Assembly: GCA_015179045.1 (NCBI GenBank)
Contig: WHUZ01000064.1
Coordinates: 297,355-361,354, forward strand
Reading direction: 5' to 3'
DNA: 64,000 nt
DNA from: Kalaharituber pfeilii
Taxonomy: Eukaryota; Ascomycota; Pezizomycetes; Pezizales; Pezizaceae
A model generated the notes under the pieces. It had not been told where the DNA came from, searched no databases, and saw only the letters and a list, made by a program, of their open reading frames with translations. Of this stretch, positions 53,952-64,000 are shown piece after piece (the stretch's first letter is position 1; every line of letters begins with the position of its first letter). The translations under genes were made by a program, and so were the position numbers.

Positions 53952-55257
53952 TATATCAATACTCGCATGCCGGATATATATATTTGTTCCTCTCCTCCTA
54001 TACCTTAGGAGCCTTGTACCTTTTTATCTTTTATCTCCAGTTGATCCAATATCTCTTATACCTAATTAATATCTTTAAATACAATAATACTTCCTGCTTC
54101 ATGATGACTTTATAATTTTATATATTCCACTACTTCAATTATATCCTATAGAAAATTGTAATAGATAAGTTTGCTTAGTGATAAATATGAGCCTTTTTTA
54201 TTTTTTGAAAAAGCAATAAAAAATTTCATATAAACCTAGTCTCATACCAAGCCCCTAGGGCACTCTACAGGCGCAGCGAGGTACATAAACCGGCTCACAG
54301 CTACTTACCATGGCAGGGCTAAAATAGGAGCTTACATGCTAATGCCGACTACTTTTTAATCATTATAGTTATATGATGTTCTTAAGTATACTTCTTTCTC
54401 TGACTGAAGAGCGATACAATATGCCCACATACAACGCATCCAACAGCATTGTCACAGCAGTAACATTAGTATTGTAATGGAGGTGGTAAGTACAGAGAGT
54501 TACCTTCCATCAGACCAAACAGATATTTCACTAGCGATGCTTCTGTGTATCTGAAATAGCAATAATTGTATGACGGCGGTGTTTATACAATATACATACC
54601 TATCATCACGATTACGATCACGTGACCGGGAGTATATCTCAACATACAGACACGATACGAAGAAGCAGAAAACACCGACAGAACTCCCTCGGCCCAACGG
54701 CCCCAGGGACGACAACCAAACTCACGGAATGACACAGACAGAGGCGTAACATTGCGAAGAATGATTTCTGACTGAAAACTTCACTACGACGATGACCTCA
54801 GTCCTCATACCTCAAAGTAAGCAAACAGTGGACGAGCTAGATCCTGATGCTATGAGCGGGTCAGGTGGTACGACCGAACATTGCTCACCAGCCGTGGGTC
54901 CTCTGCTGGGAGGACACTGCGCAATTCGCCTCAAAGGGATATTTTGGTTGTCCTGCGTGGTGCCGAATTGAGTGTATCTGCAAGTGCGAATGTACAAGCA
55001 AGGCAAGAACAACTGATGTTTGTATGTATTAAATATAGTAGAAGGTGATCAGTAAGAACATAAAGGTGAGCTATATAAAGAATAAGCGAAAGTAAAGGAG
55101 ACCTGAAGACAGGAAGAACTAAATCATAGAATAGAAGAACTAGATGTGTAGCAAAGAGCTGGATGTCGAGAACGAAGAGCTGTACAGAATCACCGCCTCT
55201 TATACCACTGGTTGACCAAATATCCATTTTTAATCACACTCCCTTCCAGCCTTACCC
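53831..55257. other. No gene; AT dinucleotide run and tail scraps
   Basis: (AT)n at 53921-53948. A partial family-B tail (ATATCAATACTCGCATGCCG) at 53953-53972. A scrap resembling the LINE B 5' end at 54238-54262 (CTCATACCAAGCCCCT). Open frames have no domains. Confidence 0.5.
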
Positions 55258-55534
55258 CCTCGAGAACTTTGCTTATATAATGAATGAATGCGAGGTGTGG
55301 AAGAGAAGACTCCCGGGGGGGAGACGGGGCTGATGTACCCAATGAAGCCAGGCGGGGAAGGAGACATGCTGGCGGAGGTCTTGGACTGGGCGGCGGAGTA
55401 GTTTTCCTTTAACATCGGCGTTACATTTCGTTTTGTTTTTGTTATTCTCTCATATTCTCCCTTTTGCTCATCATGTATTGCCATAGCCTGTCAGGCGGCA
55501 TGCGAGTAATGAAAAAAAAAAAAAAAAAAAAAAA
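55258..55534 (+). mobile_element. LINE B 3' fragment, 14-bp TSD
   Basis: Flanked by TTCCAGCCTTACCC (55244-55257, 55535-55548). Carries an ORF2 C-terminal scrap (NECEVWKRRLPGG), 3' UTR, B tail and poly(A) of ~23. Confidence 0.93.
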
Positions 55535-55700
55535 TTCCAGCCTTACCCTCATTCCCGGTATTCGCTTACTGTACAACCCTCGTGACCTGCGACTTGCTTG
55601 AGCCCAGCGCCAGTGTGGTTATAGCAGTTATGATAGGCGCCGCCGCCTACCACAATGCTCTCATACACATCAGCCCCCAGAGCCAGGCTAGGCTAAAACG

Positions 55701-56118
55701 TGTTGGGAACCATGACTAGCTAAGGCGTATAGGCCGTGCCCTGGAAGTCCGAGAGATCGGTGACAAGGTCCGGAGGGACACGAAATGACCGGTCGGACAT
55801 GATCGCTGATCCTGTCAGAGTTGACTTACCACGGTCGGATGTCCGTGGGGGCCACGATTTGAGCCTGGGCATTCGAGATGAGGCCGTGTGTCCTCCATAC
55901 TTGGCAGGCCGAACACTTAGCTATTGTGGTTCATGGTTTTGTATGCAACTTCGTGTTATGTATTTTTCTATATATGTTTGGCACTGGAAGCCTCGTCATG
56001 TATTAGTGAGATTATCAAGGAATTTAGTCGTGTCGCATCCTGCGATACAGTATCCCTCTATTTTCTACAAAACGCACTCGGGACCGAACCAACGAGAGGA
56101 CCAGGCTAGCAGCCAACA
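55701..56118 (+). mobile_element. Candidate LTR (TGTTGG..CCAACA)
   Basis: 418 bp with inverted TGTTGG/CCAACA ends and a TATATATG stretch in the middle. Flanks (AAACG, GATCA) are not duplicated, so this would be a 5' LTR followed by leader, or a chance match. The 237-codon frame crossing it (55736-56449) has no recognisable domain. Confidence 0.35.
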
Positions 56119-56820
56119 GATCACCACACACCGCACACCACACTATTACATAGACACAACTCCAACTGCGGCAGACACCACTACCGCCACGCAGCCACTA
56201 GTGACTACGGTACCAACCATGGCACGGTCGGTCCGTCTCGTACCACTGTCACAGATAAAGCTTCTCCTCTTTTGTGAAGTCCAATCGGGCTCCATGGATC
56301 ATCACCGCACAATTGGCGGAATTGGCTTTCAATGGCAGGACGCGGGTTCTATATTACATCCAGATCTGCTTGGAGTAAAAATGGTATCTATAGGCTTAAC
56401 ATTTGGCCTATATCTGAAAGAGCAAACAGCACGGCTGTCAAACGAATAGTCTGACGGTGCCCTGGTGGGAATAACATCTTGTAACTAGTTGCTCATCTCA
56501 TCCCACGATCCACGGAAGTACCAGAAATCAGAGTATCTTGTACCAAAGCCGAGCCAAATTAGACAACGGTATCTGGTAATGTAGCGGTGCATTAATGGAA
56601 CTGTGAAAGAATAGGAATATTCCAAGTGCGATATTACCGAAACAACCTCAGAAGTTAAACATGCAATGACTATCTTGACACTGTTTCACAGGGCCAACAT
56701 CCAAATGTATATTATACTATAGCTACAAGTAAGGGTGTCAAATGTGCATAGTATGGATTGAAGAGCTGTAGAAATTAAGGCAACTATGAGTTTATTGCAC
56801 CCCTAAGCATTGTACCTCTT
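56119..56820. other. No recognisable gene
   Basis: A possible leader after the candidate LTR. No gag motif is seen. Confidence 0.4.
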
Positions 56821-56833
56821 AAAATACCATGTA

Positions 56834-56890
56834 GCCCTGCCATGACGAACAGCTGCAAGCGGAGTTACGTGATATGTAAAAAAAAAAAAA
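56834..56890 (+). mobile_element. Ultrashort family-A retroposon
   Basis: GCCCTGCCATGACGAACAGC..GAGTTACGTGATATG plus poly(A), flanked by TACCATGTA (56825-56833, 56891-56899). Confidence 0.88.
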
Positions 56891-57181
56891 TACCATGTAT
56901 TACATATACAGCACTACCGGTAGCACTTGATGTGCACGCATATATTTTCCAAGGAAACGGTTGTCACGTGCAAGGCAGTCGGCGGTGCCGCGCAAAAGCG
57001 GTCGCTGTACCCTAGCTGGGGCGAGTGTCAATTACGAAAGCAGTATGATTTAGATATAGGCAGCACTGGCAGGGTTACAAATATTTCATTTGAGTGCTCT
57101 TGTGATTTCGTGAAGTGGTGGCAAAGAATCCATAAGTTCAGGGTAAATACACGGTTTCCGTCCAGAGGTCATTCTGCACTT

Positions 57182-57238
57182 TTTTTTTTTCTTTTAATAT
57201 CACGTAACCCCGCTTGCAGCTATTCACCATGGCAGGGT
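57182..57238 (-). mobile_element. Ultrashort family-A retroposon, 11-bp TSD
   Basis: On the minus strand ACCCTGCCATGGTGAATAGC..GTTACGTGATATT plus poly(A), flanked by ATTCTGCACTT (57171-57181, 57239-57249). Confidence 0.9.
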
Positions 57239-57249
57239 ATTCTGCACTT

Positions 57250-58075
57250 CACTATATATCTGTCCGATGAAATAGATAACTCACAAAGCCAGAGGGTACT
57301 AGAGAATATAATCTTGTTCACGTCCCCAGCTGATGCGCAGCAATGAGTCCCGGCGGTGGAGTAAGTATGTGTAGAATGGGAACTGTCACTTCTCAGCGAA
57401 AGTCGGAGGCCTGTAAAGCGGGTCCCGGCAGTGTGCGGTGAATAGGGACTTTCCCGAGCGATACAGTAGCTGAGCGAACATTGGTGGCGCAAGTGAGTTC
57501 CGAGTTGGGTCCTAACAGGGAATGCGAGTACAATAAAGCACCGAAACGAGGGTTGTAAAGTTTCCCGCGCAGATATGGTGGACTGTCAATGCTACAGAGA
57601 TGCTCAGGGCAATTGATTCCGTTGCGCCACGTAGGGGATAACTTTTGCAAGCTACTTGCTTTGATATCATGCTTCCGTTCCAGCATACGTCTTTCAAGAT
57701 CTAGGACTTCAGCGTAGCATACTCAACACCAGTCACAACTGTAAGAATACATGTAACTGCTGTCAACACGGTCATAGTTTGAAGTACCCCATCAGTCCGA
57801 TCAAGAGAGAGCGTATACCAACAAAGAGAAAGAACTCGCTGCACGAATTCAAGCGCTCGATGCTGACACTAAGCGTGATTGCGGCGGAAAACTAGTACGT
57901 AACTGCCGCTGTAGGGGTCTAAGTTCCTGCCGTTTGTCGAACATCGGGTTTTCCCTCTTGCAACGTCATCAGCGTTTTTGTAAACGGTTAAGTTGGCTGG
58001 TTAGAAGGTGTAAACGTTTAATATAGTGTACTAACATTGCACCAAAGCTCAACACAGCATAGTTATTAAAAGGGA
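57250..58075. other. No recognisable gene
   Basis: Short frames on both strands without domains. Confidence 0.4.
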
Positions 58076-58084
58076 TATTGCTGC

Positions 58085-58088
<4 letters not shown>

Positions 58089-58118
<30 letters not shown>

Positions 58119-58363
58119 TCATTACTCGCATGCCGCCCTATGGGCTATGGCGAGGTGTAAGTACATAAAAGATAAACATAGCGGGTGTGTGAATACAACA
58201 ATAAACAACTTCTCACTCCCCCAGCATCTCTACCAGTCTCTTCAGTGGGTCTCCTTCACCCTCTCCGCCCCGGGGCGGCCTCCTCACATGTTCTTCCCCT
58301 CCGGGCCATCTCCGTTTCCACACTCTGCATTCTTCCAATACATGTGTCATTGTCTCCTCTCTC
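58089..58363 (-). mobile_element. LINE B 3' fragment, 13-bp TSD
   Basis: Flanked by TATTGCTGCGTTT (58076-58088, 58364-58376). The minus strand encodes THVLEECRVWKRRWPGGEE and DPLKRLVEMLGE, stop: the ORF2 C-terminus, followed by 3' UTR, B tail and poly(A). Confidence 0.94.
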
Positions 58364-58376
58364 TATTGCTGCGTTT

Positions 58377-61300
58377 GAAAATTATCAATGTGGTGCCACA
58401 GTGGTCATTCGGAGGGGCTAGGCCCACCCACGACAAAGATAAACCAAAGTTTTACTATGTTCCACTTTCTAGTAGCTGCTGATAATGATTAACCTAACTT
58501 CGCATTCACATGTTAACGCTGCTTGCCATTGCTAGAATGAAAATTCCCAAACCTAATTACATTACGAACTTGACCCCGCTCATTGTCTTGTACGTGCATT
58601 TGCCGCTCGTGGTATACTTATACTAGGATGTGGCAAGGGACATGAGGATTTTTATGGCCTGATGATGACTGTAAGCGTCTTGTCTCACGACGATCTCTCC
58701 ATCTAGGGAAGCTACGAGGTGCGGCAGGCTACATTCATTGTCTATTTTGTTGACCTAGAGTCAGTAACTGACTTGATGCCACTGCAACTATCTAGTATCC
58801 AAGCCACCAATCATAATTAGCATCCATATCGTAAACGGGTATTCGGGAAGATGTTGGCCTGTACGTCACAATTGTGAGTAGATATTTAACTTCCTATCAT
58901 AGTACTTGGTTAAGCGCTGTGCCTTCATGCATTCCATAGAGAACGACAGCCGGTACCTCCCAAAATCTAGGTAGCAGCAGATCAGTGGTTCTTTACTCTT
59001 TGTGTGGCCAGCAAAGCTAGACATAACAGAGCAAAAGGATAGTCCAAGTATGGAATTACCACGCTCGAAGGAAGCCAGGAGGCAAGTCTAGTTGCAGCAA
59101 CCATTGTCATAAAGCTGGACCTGGTCTGGACATCTGAATGCCTTGATACTTTCCATCCTGTGTTACTCCGCGGAAAGACATGTGGTGCATGTATACATAT
59201 ACCGGCAGCATGTAAGCATCACATCAAGATCGTGAGTGTGTGATAACGACTTTGAACAAACCAACATGCTATATGCATGCGTTGTCAAAATGCAAAATAA
59301 TGCGTCCAATCTCAACAAGGAGTTCGAGGTCCACTAGTACATCTCACATGCGATGAGTGTAAGCGCCTTTCACTCTTCTCTTTCATCCCTCCTTTCCTTA
59401 TACTCTTTGTGTAGGATGTATCAATGTGTAGGGGCCACGGAGCGGTACCCGTAGTGAGGAACGCGATTAGCATATACACTCACCGGGAATGGACCATGGA
59501 GAAACTGGCTGAATATCGGGAACCCATATGATGACATCTGTACGCTGTGCGACGGCAGGGGAAAGTGGAGGAGACAGCACCTCATTGGATGGAAGGGTGT
59601 CGAGGGCGGTGAGGGCTGAAGCCCCCCGGCTGTAGAGGATCTAAGGGGGTGACCGGCCCCGAGGGACAGGGAGACAGTTATCATCAAAGATTTTGCGGAG
59701 GTGGTAGCAGAGGCCTCTCGGTGAGGTATGGACGGTTGTAGAGGTAGGGAGGGCCATGTTGTCCTTAGGTTGTGCGAGTTTGTAGGTCACGCACGTAGCC
59801 ATGCTTCCTTATAGTCAAGCGGGGCTGCATACAAGCATTGAGCAAACATATTATATAATCTTTGGGCAGCGAATCAACAATCAATTACAACTTCAGCTAC
59901 TGGTTCTTAGCCTCCCAGTTACCATAGTTCTTGGGTGCTCTATGAGCCAGTCATATGTTAATCTGGATGAAATGACCTTGCTTGCATGTTGGGGAGGTTC
60001 TGGGAAAGACCTGCAAATGGTTCCTGCATTCTGCGGTGTTCCAATGCCAGCACTGGTAATCAGCAAAGTTCGTGATACCCTGATGAATTTGTGTTAATTT
60101 TATGTCTAAATACCCAGGAATAATTGAGTATAAACCAGGGGAAAGAATAGAGTTCCTATACTTCCTATGAAAAAACCATTTGCACCTAAAATATCCACCC
60201 ACGTTAGTCGTGCGTCGTCATAGTCCAGAAGTGCTGCACAGGAGTACTGAAAACAAAACAAGAAAACCGAAATCCCCGGTGCTTTGGTACAGGATTCAAA
60301 GTCCGTGGCAAGCCTACGGTGGCAGGACTATGGCTCCTCGGAGTACAGTTGCAGGTCTATGGCTTTAGGTCTCTAGGGAATTTGCGGGTCTGCTTACCTG
60401 GTGAAAGCCCAACATACTCCACTGTCTCCATGCAACTAGCTAATCGCATGTCCTGCTTACCCCTCTCCGCCGCCTTCCATGCCTCGAGTTCTTGCAATAT
60501 GAACCCACACAAAAGTGCAAATAACACAATGCATGATTCACGTAGTTGGTCACTGATATCAAGCACGGTGAGTGAAGCATTTAGCGAAGACAGTGGTGAT
60601 CTTCAGTACTCTAAGCGCTCCAGCGTGACTAAAGCTCACGTTTGTTTGTGTGTATACTGCGCTACTAGTATAGCCGCCTGGTGAGACTCCAGTTTTGGAC
60701 AGCACATATGAATATGAGACCCTCATTTGCTCAAATCCATGTTTGCAGTTGGCCGGTAGTCATGAGACAAGATGCAGAATGTTCTGTCAGGTGTCCATTT
60801 CAGGTGGTCTTACATTCCTCGTGTGTTTATTGGTCTCAGTCTCTGCAAGTGGGTCTCTCTATGCAGCAACCAATTACTTGCACTCTTCCTCTCCCCAGGG
60901 ATATCCGCTGTCTCGCTTTCTCCTCTTCGAAAGTCGGTAAGCCACAGATCATATTCTGGAACTACTTAAGAACCCCTCACCACGGTTACAAAGGTATTGC
61001 TGGCCGTCACTCTACATTTCTATGTGTGGCACAAGCCCGAGGATCACTTATTCGAACCATATCCACAGCTGGGGTCAATCTACAAGTTGAATGCATATAC
61101 AAGGAATTTTTCTTGCGAGAAGCCCGTTCGCGGTATCTGCTAGCGAGAGGAGCTCGAGCTCAAGTCCTTCAACCAGCCGTTGCATGCAGGCGATGATATC
61201 ACGATGGTTGATATCCTACTAAACCGGGTTAGAACAGCGAGAAAACGCGAGAGCAAGCTTGTCCATCCTCACCTTTTTTCGTAGCTAACTTTCATTTATA

Positions 61301-62678
61301 TGCAATGTGACCGTGAAAGTAACCGTGGGAACGTATAGATAAATGTGCATTACTTGCGCAACACAAATGACCGTCGATTGAACTGCCACATATGGCGCGG
61401 TGACTTAGCCAGGTAGGGCGCATGACCACGATGGCGCATCAATTTGAGATCTATGTGTTCGACTGCAGTCTGGTTGGTTCGACTGATAAGGTTGCACTGG
61501 AACGCCGGGCAGCCAGTAAAGTACATGGCACTATAGTCTGGTTGATGGCACTAGTAACATCACAGCTAGTGGCCCGGCTTCAGAGAATTGGAAGTGGCGC
61601 ATCTCCTGGATTAGGCAAAGATCCGTTCCTGTGGCTGCTCAATTGTTTATCAAGCGCAAGCGATGGTACCTCCATGCCACTACTAAGACAAACGGGGAAC
61701 AGCAAGTCTCGTACCCAAGGAACAGCGATTTCTCATATTGCTCGAAAATATCAGCAGCCAGTGTGGAGTAACCACGTGCCAATTGAACCTTAGCTGGAAT
61801 GAATGAAGATATAATTCTTCTGCCTGTGATACCCAGATACAACAGCATATCATAGTGCTCTCCATCAATCCATTGAATCCATTACGGTACTAACCATTCC
61901 CAGCTCGTAACACAGATTCCGCGGTCCAAACTACAAACTCCCATCCAAGGTACTTACTATGTTGGATGATAGGCTAATATTGATCAGCCACGACCTTAGC
62001 TCAGAGAAGCCTTGACTACCTATCGTCAGTCCTATCACAACCACGCCCACATGTGACTCGAAATGGAAATCCGATGAGGATCGACATGAAGATAAAAAGA
62101 CAAATTGGAAATGTCCAATAATAGCTCAAAAATGGATAATTCTGTCGAAGATTGGGGTTAAATGAGCTTGGTATGGATGGGATGTTCCATGTCGCAGTTG
62201 GAATTTACCCCATGCGACAGTGCAGGGCTAAGCTAATTAGTTCGCATAAAGTGCCTTACTGCGGGTGAAGTACCAGACAAGACGAGTACCAGGGTAAGAT
62301 GTCAACAAAATGCGATAATAAACATTTACCCTATTAATGCTCAAAGCAATATGTGGTCCAACCCCACACTCGTTCTATTTTAAGATCCAATATATTAGTA
62401 AAATATGTTGCTGGGATCGCGAGCGAAGAAATGCGTGTATGCATGCAACTTCAGATGCTAGCAAGTTTGACGTACTATGATACCCTGACCCCTGCAGCTG
62501 CACAGGCAAAAAGCTTTTTCCCAACTGTACTCGGGGGTACAGTACTTAGAAGCGCTATGCAGCATTGATGTACGACACACGTATTTTCTAACTGCATACA
62601 AGTTAAAAAGCTGTTGCATAATTCCATTAGACTACGATAACAGTGAAGCTGATTTAGAAAACTTTTATCTAATAACAG
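58377..62678. other. 4.3 kb without a recognisable gene or element
   Basis: Base composition is moderate. The longest frames (60681-61196, 171 codons; 61422-61793, 123 codons) lack domains, signal peptides or matches to anything else in the window, and I do not call them. No tRNA was recognised. Confidence 0.4.
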
Positions 62679-62873
62679 TTAAGCCATGCATGTCTAAGTA
62701 TAAGCAAATTATATAGTGAAACTGCGAATGGCTCATTAAATCAGTTATCGTTTATTTGATGATACCTTACTACTTGGATAACCGTGGTAATTCTAGAGCT
62801 AATACATGCATAAAAGTTCCGACCTCTGGAAGGGATGTATTTATTAGATAAAAAACCAATGCCTTTCTTTTAT
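62679..62873 (+). rRNA. 18S rRNA 5'-domain fragment (partial, isolated)
   Basis: TTAAGCCATGCATGTCTAAG, then GTGAAACTGCGAATGGCTCA, GTGGTAATTCTAGAGCTAAT and GGGATGTATTTATTAGATAA are conserved 18S blocks covering roughly nucleotides 35-230 of the gene. The true 5' end is absent, and after CCAATGCCTTTC (62873) the match stops. Differences such as TATACAGTG to TATATAGTG suggest a decayed copy rather than the functional locus. Confidence 0.88.
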
Positions 62874-64000
62874 CATTTCATTCATTCTTTTGAAGCTCTT
62901 CTACTTCATTTATGCACTCATCATGTAAAGTAATAATTCAGACGCACTCAACTCAAGTAATTTCTCGATTGTGAATTCTATGACTGAAACTTTTGCGTGC
63001 CGAGCTCAGATTTTCATTTCGCTATTGTACGAGGCTTTAGCAGGTGATTCGAAGCTGTGACTGGGAAATGGAGTTGTGTGAGCTGGTTGAAAACAAACAT
63101 TAAAGCGTGAAGCTATGTGAAGCATGTATGAAATGCCAGTAGAGTAACAAGTACTGTATTACATAACAAACAGGTGAACTCTATCCTAGCAACTATCCCT
63201 GTCACATTGTATGCGCTTCTAAAGACTTATCCTTACCCCTGATTATAATAATAAGTTATTTGATATTAATGACGCTTTGCTGAGTACCCTAGTACAGTAG
63301 TTACTTAAGCAAATAAAGGCAAGATTGAATAGAAAGGTCATGTTATAGAAGAGTTTTAAGAAAGATTCAACTATAATGCATCTGGACTTACATATAGAAA
63401 TGTGTTACGTGACTGTTACATGTAGGAATATGACATAAGCAGAAGCTCTGATTGGCTGATTTCATTACGAAAAGCCAGGGTTTTCTGTAACACGACTATT
63501 GGCAAAGTGATCACGATAACTTTGCATAACGATGCATAAGGACGGGAATATGCAATCGATTCTTACCTAACCACAGAGTAATGCAATGAGTTTTTAACCT
63601 AAATCAGCAAGTTTTGGACAGCTGGTGCATATGCCTAATGCCACCTCATGGGCATACCTATCTAAGTATTAAAGCCATCAAGCTTCTACTATCATGAGCT
63701 AGAAAAATGTCTGCTGCAACAGCTGCGGGCTGACATGCAGTTACTCCACATTCCGCTACTCTGCACTCTCAGGATATTCCTCAATTACAGTATCTAAAAC
63801 GTCGACGCTATGACTTCTGGCAGCCATGCTCCTGTGGATAGAGATCACTATGGTTAGAAACAATGAGATCAAGCATAAGCAAGTCTTCTAAGAGCTCATA
63901 GTCATCAGAATCAGAATCAGAATCAAGTAACATAGACATCGCATGAGTCTTGATGGCGGTCATGACCACATGTTTGATTGTGGCCTTTTCCGAGATGCAG
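62874..64000. other. Unassigned; possible transposase N-terminus at 63770-64000 (minus)
   Basis: The minus strand from the right edge reads SDSDSDDYELLEDLLMLDLI, an acidic leader like those of PIF/Harbinger-type proteins, then a frame change and SVDVLDTVIEEYPES. Too short to assign. The remainder has no feature. Confidence 0.25.

Noticed and set aside
55736..56449. 237-codon frame as a gene
   Set aside because: It overlaps a candidate LTR and has no recognisable domain. Composition looks non-coding.
60681..61196. 171-codon frame in the gene-poor right part
   Set aside because: No domain, no signal peptide, no intron logic, no repeat relation. Could be chance in moderately GC-rich DNA.

Overview
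The window looks like a repeat-choked intergenic block of a filamentous ascomycete genome. The signs are an intron-bearing fungal L-amino-acid-oxidase gene with ~60-70 nt GT..AG introns, F-box/leucine-rich proteins, Tad/I-type LINEs, a fungal Helitron, pogo, hAT and Tc1/mariner transposase remnants, and a piece of fungal-type 18S rRNA at the right edge. I cannot name the species.

Only a few non-transposon genes can be supported. They are two near-identical inverted copies of an F-box-like gene (left edge, plus strand, cut by the window; and 17.1-18.7 kb, minus strand), a secreted protein with a deaminase-like cysteine/glutamate pattern and a proline-rich repeat tail (9.67-10.73 kb, minus), and a secreted L-amino acid oxidase (46.3-48.7 kb, plus, five exons, two apparent frameshifts).

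Almost everything else is mobile DNA, and many insertions can be dated against one another because target-site duplications (TSDs) are still readable. LINE A (2.75-6.98 kb, minus) is interrupted by a short TIR element, a solo LTR (TSD CCCCG) and a hAT MITE (TSD TCGCCAAT). Around 19.7-21.3 kb a LINE fragment sits in a hAT MITE, which sits in another TIR element. At 41.8-45.0 kb a Tc1-like element sits in a hAT remnant, and a palindromic mariner-like element (TA TSD) sits in a MULE-like element (11-bp TSD). hAT elements of three terminus types, one with a recognisable transposase C-terminus (51.5-52.7 kb), make 8-bp duplications.

Two LINE families, A and B, leave many copies reduced to just the last ~45-60 nt plus poly(A), usually starting at the same base and flanked by 9-14 bp TSDs. 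These ultrashort retroposons are the most distinctive feature of the window. Family B also makes 1.4-1.6 kb copies that carry ORF1 and the tail but no ORF2.

From about 31 to 41 kb the sequence is strongly AT-shifted. Repeats there differ from their GC-richer relatives mainly by C-to-T/G-to-A changes, often in CpA context. The Helitron RepHel gene (35.7-41.0 kb) is riddled with TGG/CAG-to-stop changes although its PIF1 helicase half is nearly open. This resembles repeat-induced point mutation. The right 6 kb (56.5-64 kb) holds little I can identify except short retroposons and the 18S fragment.
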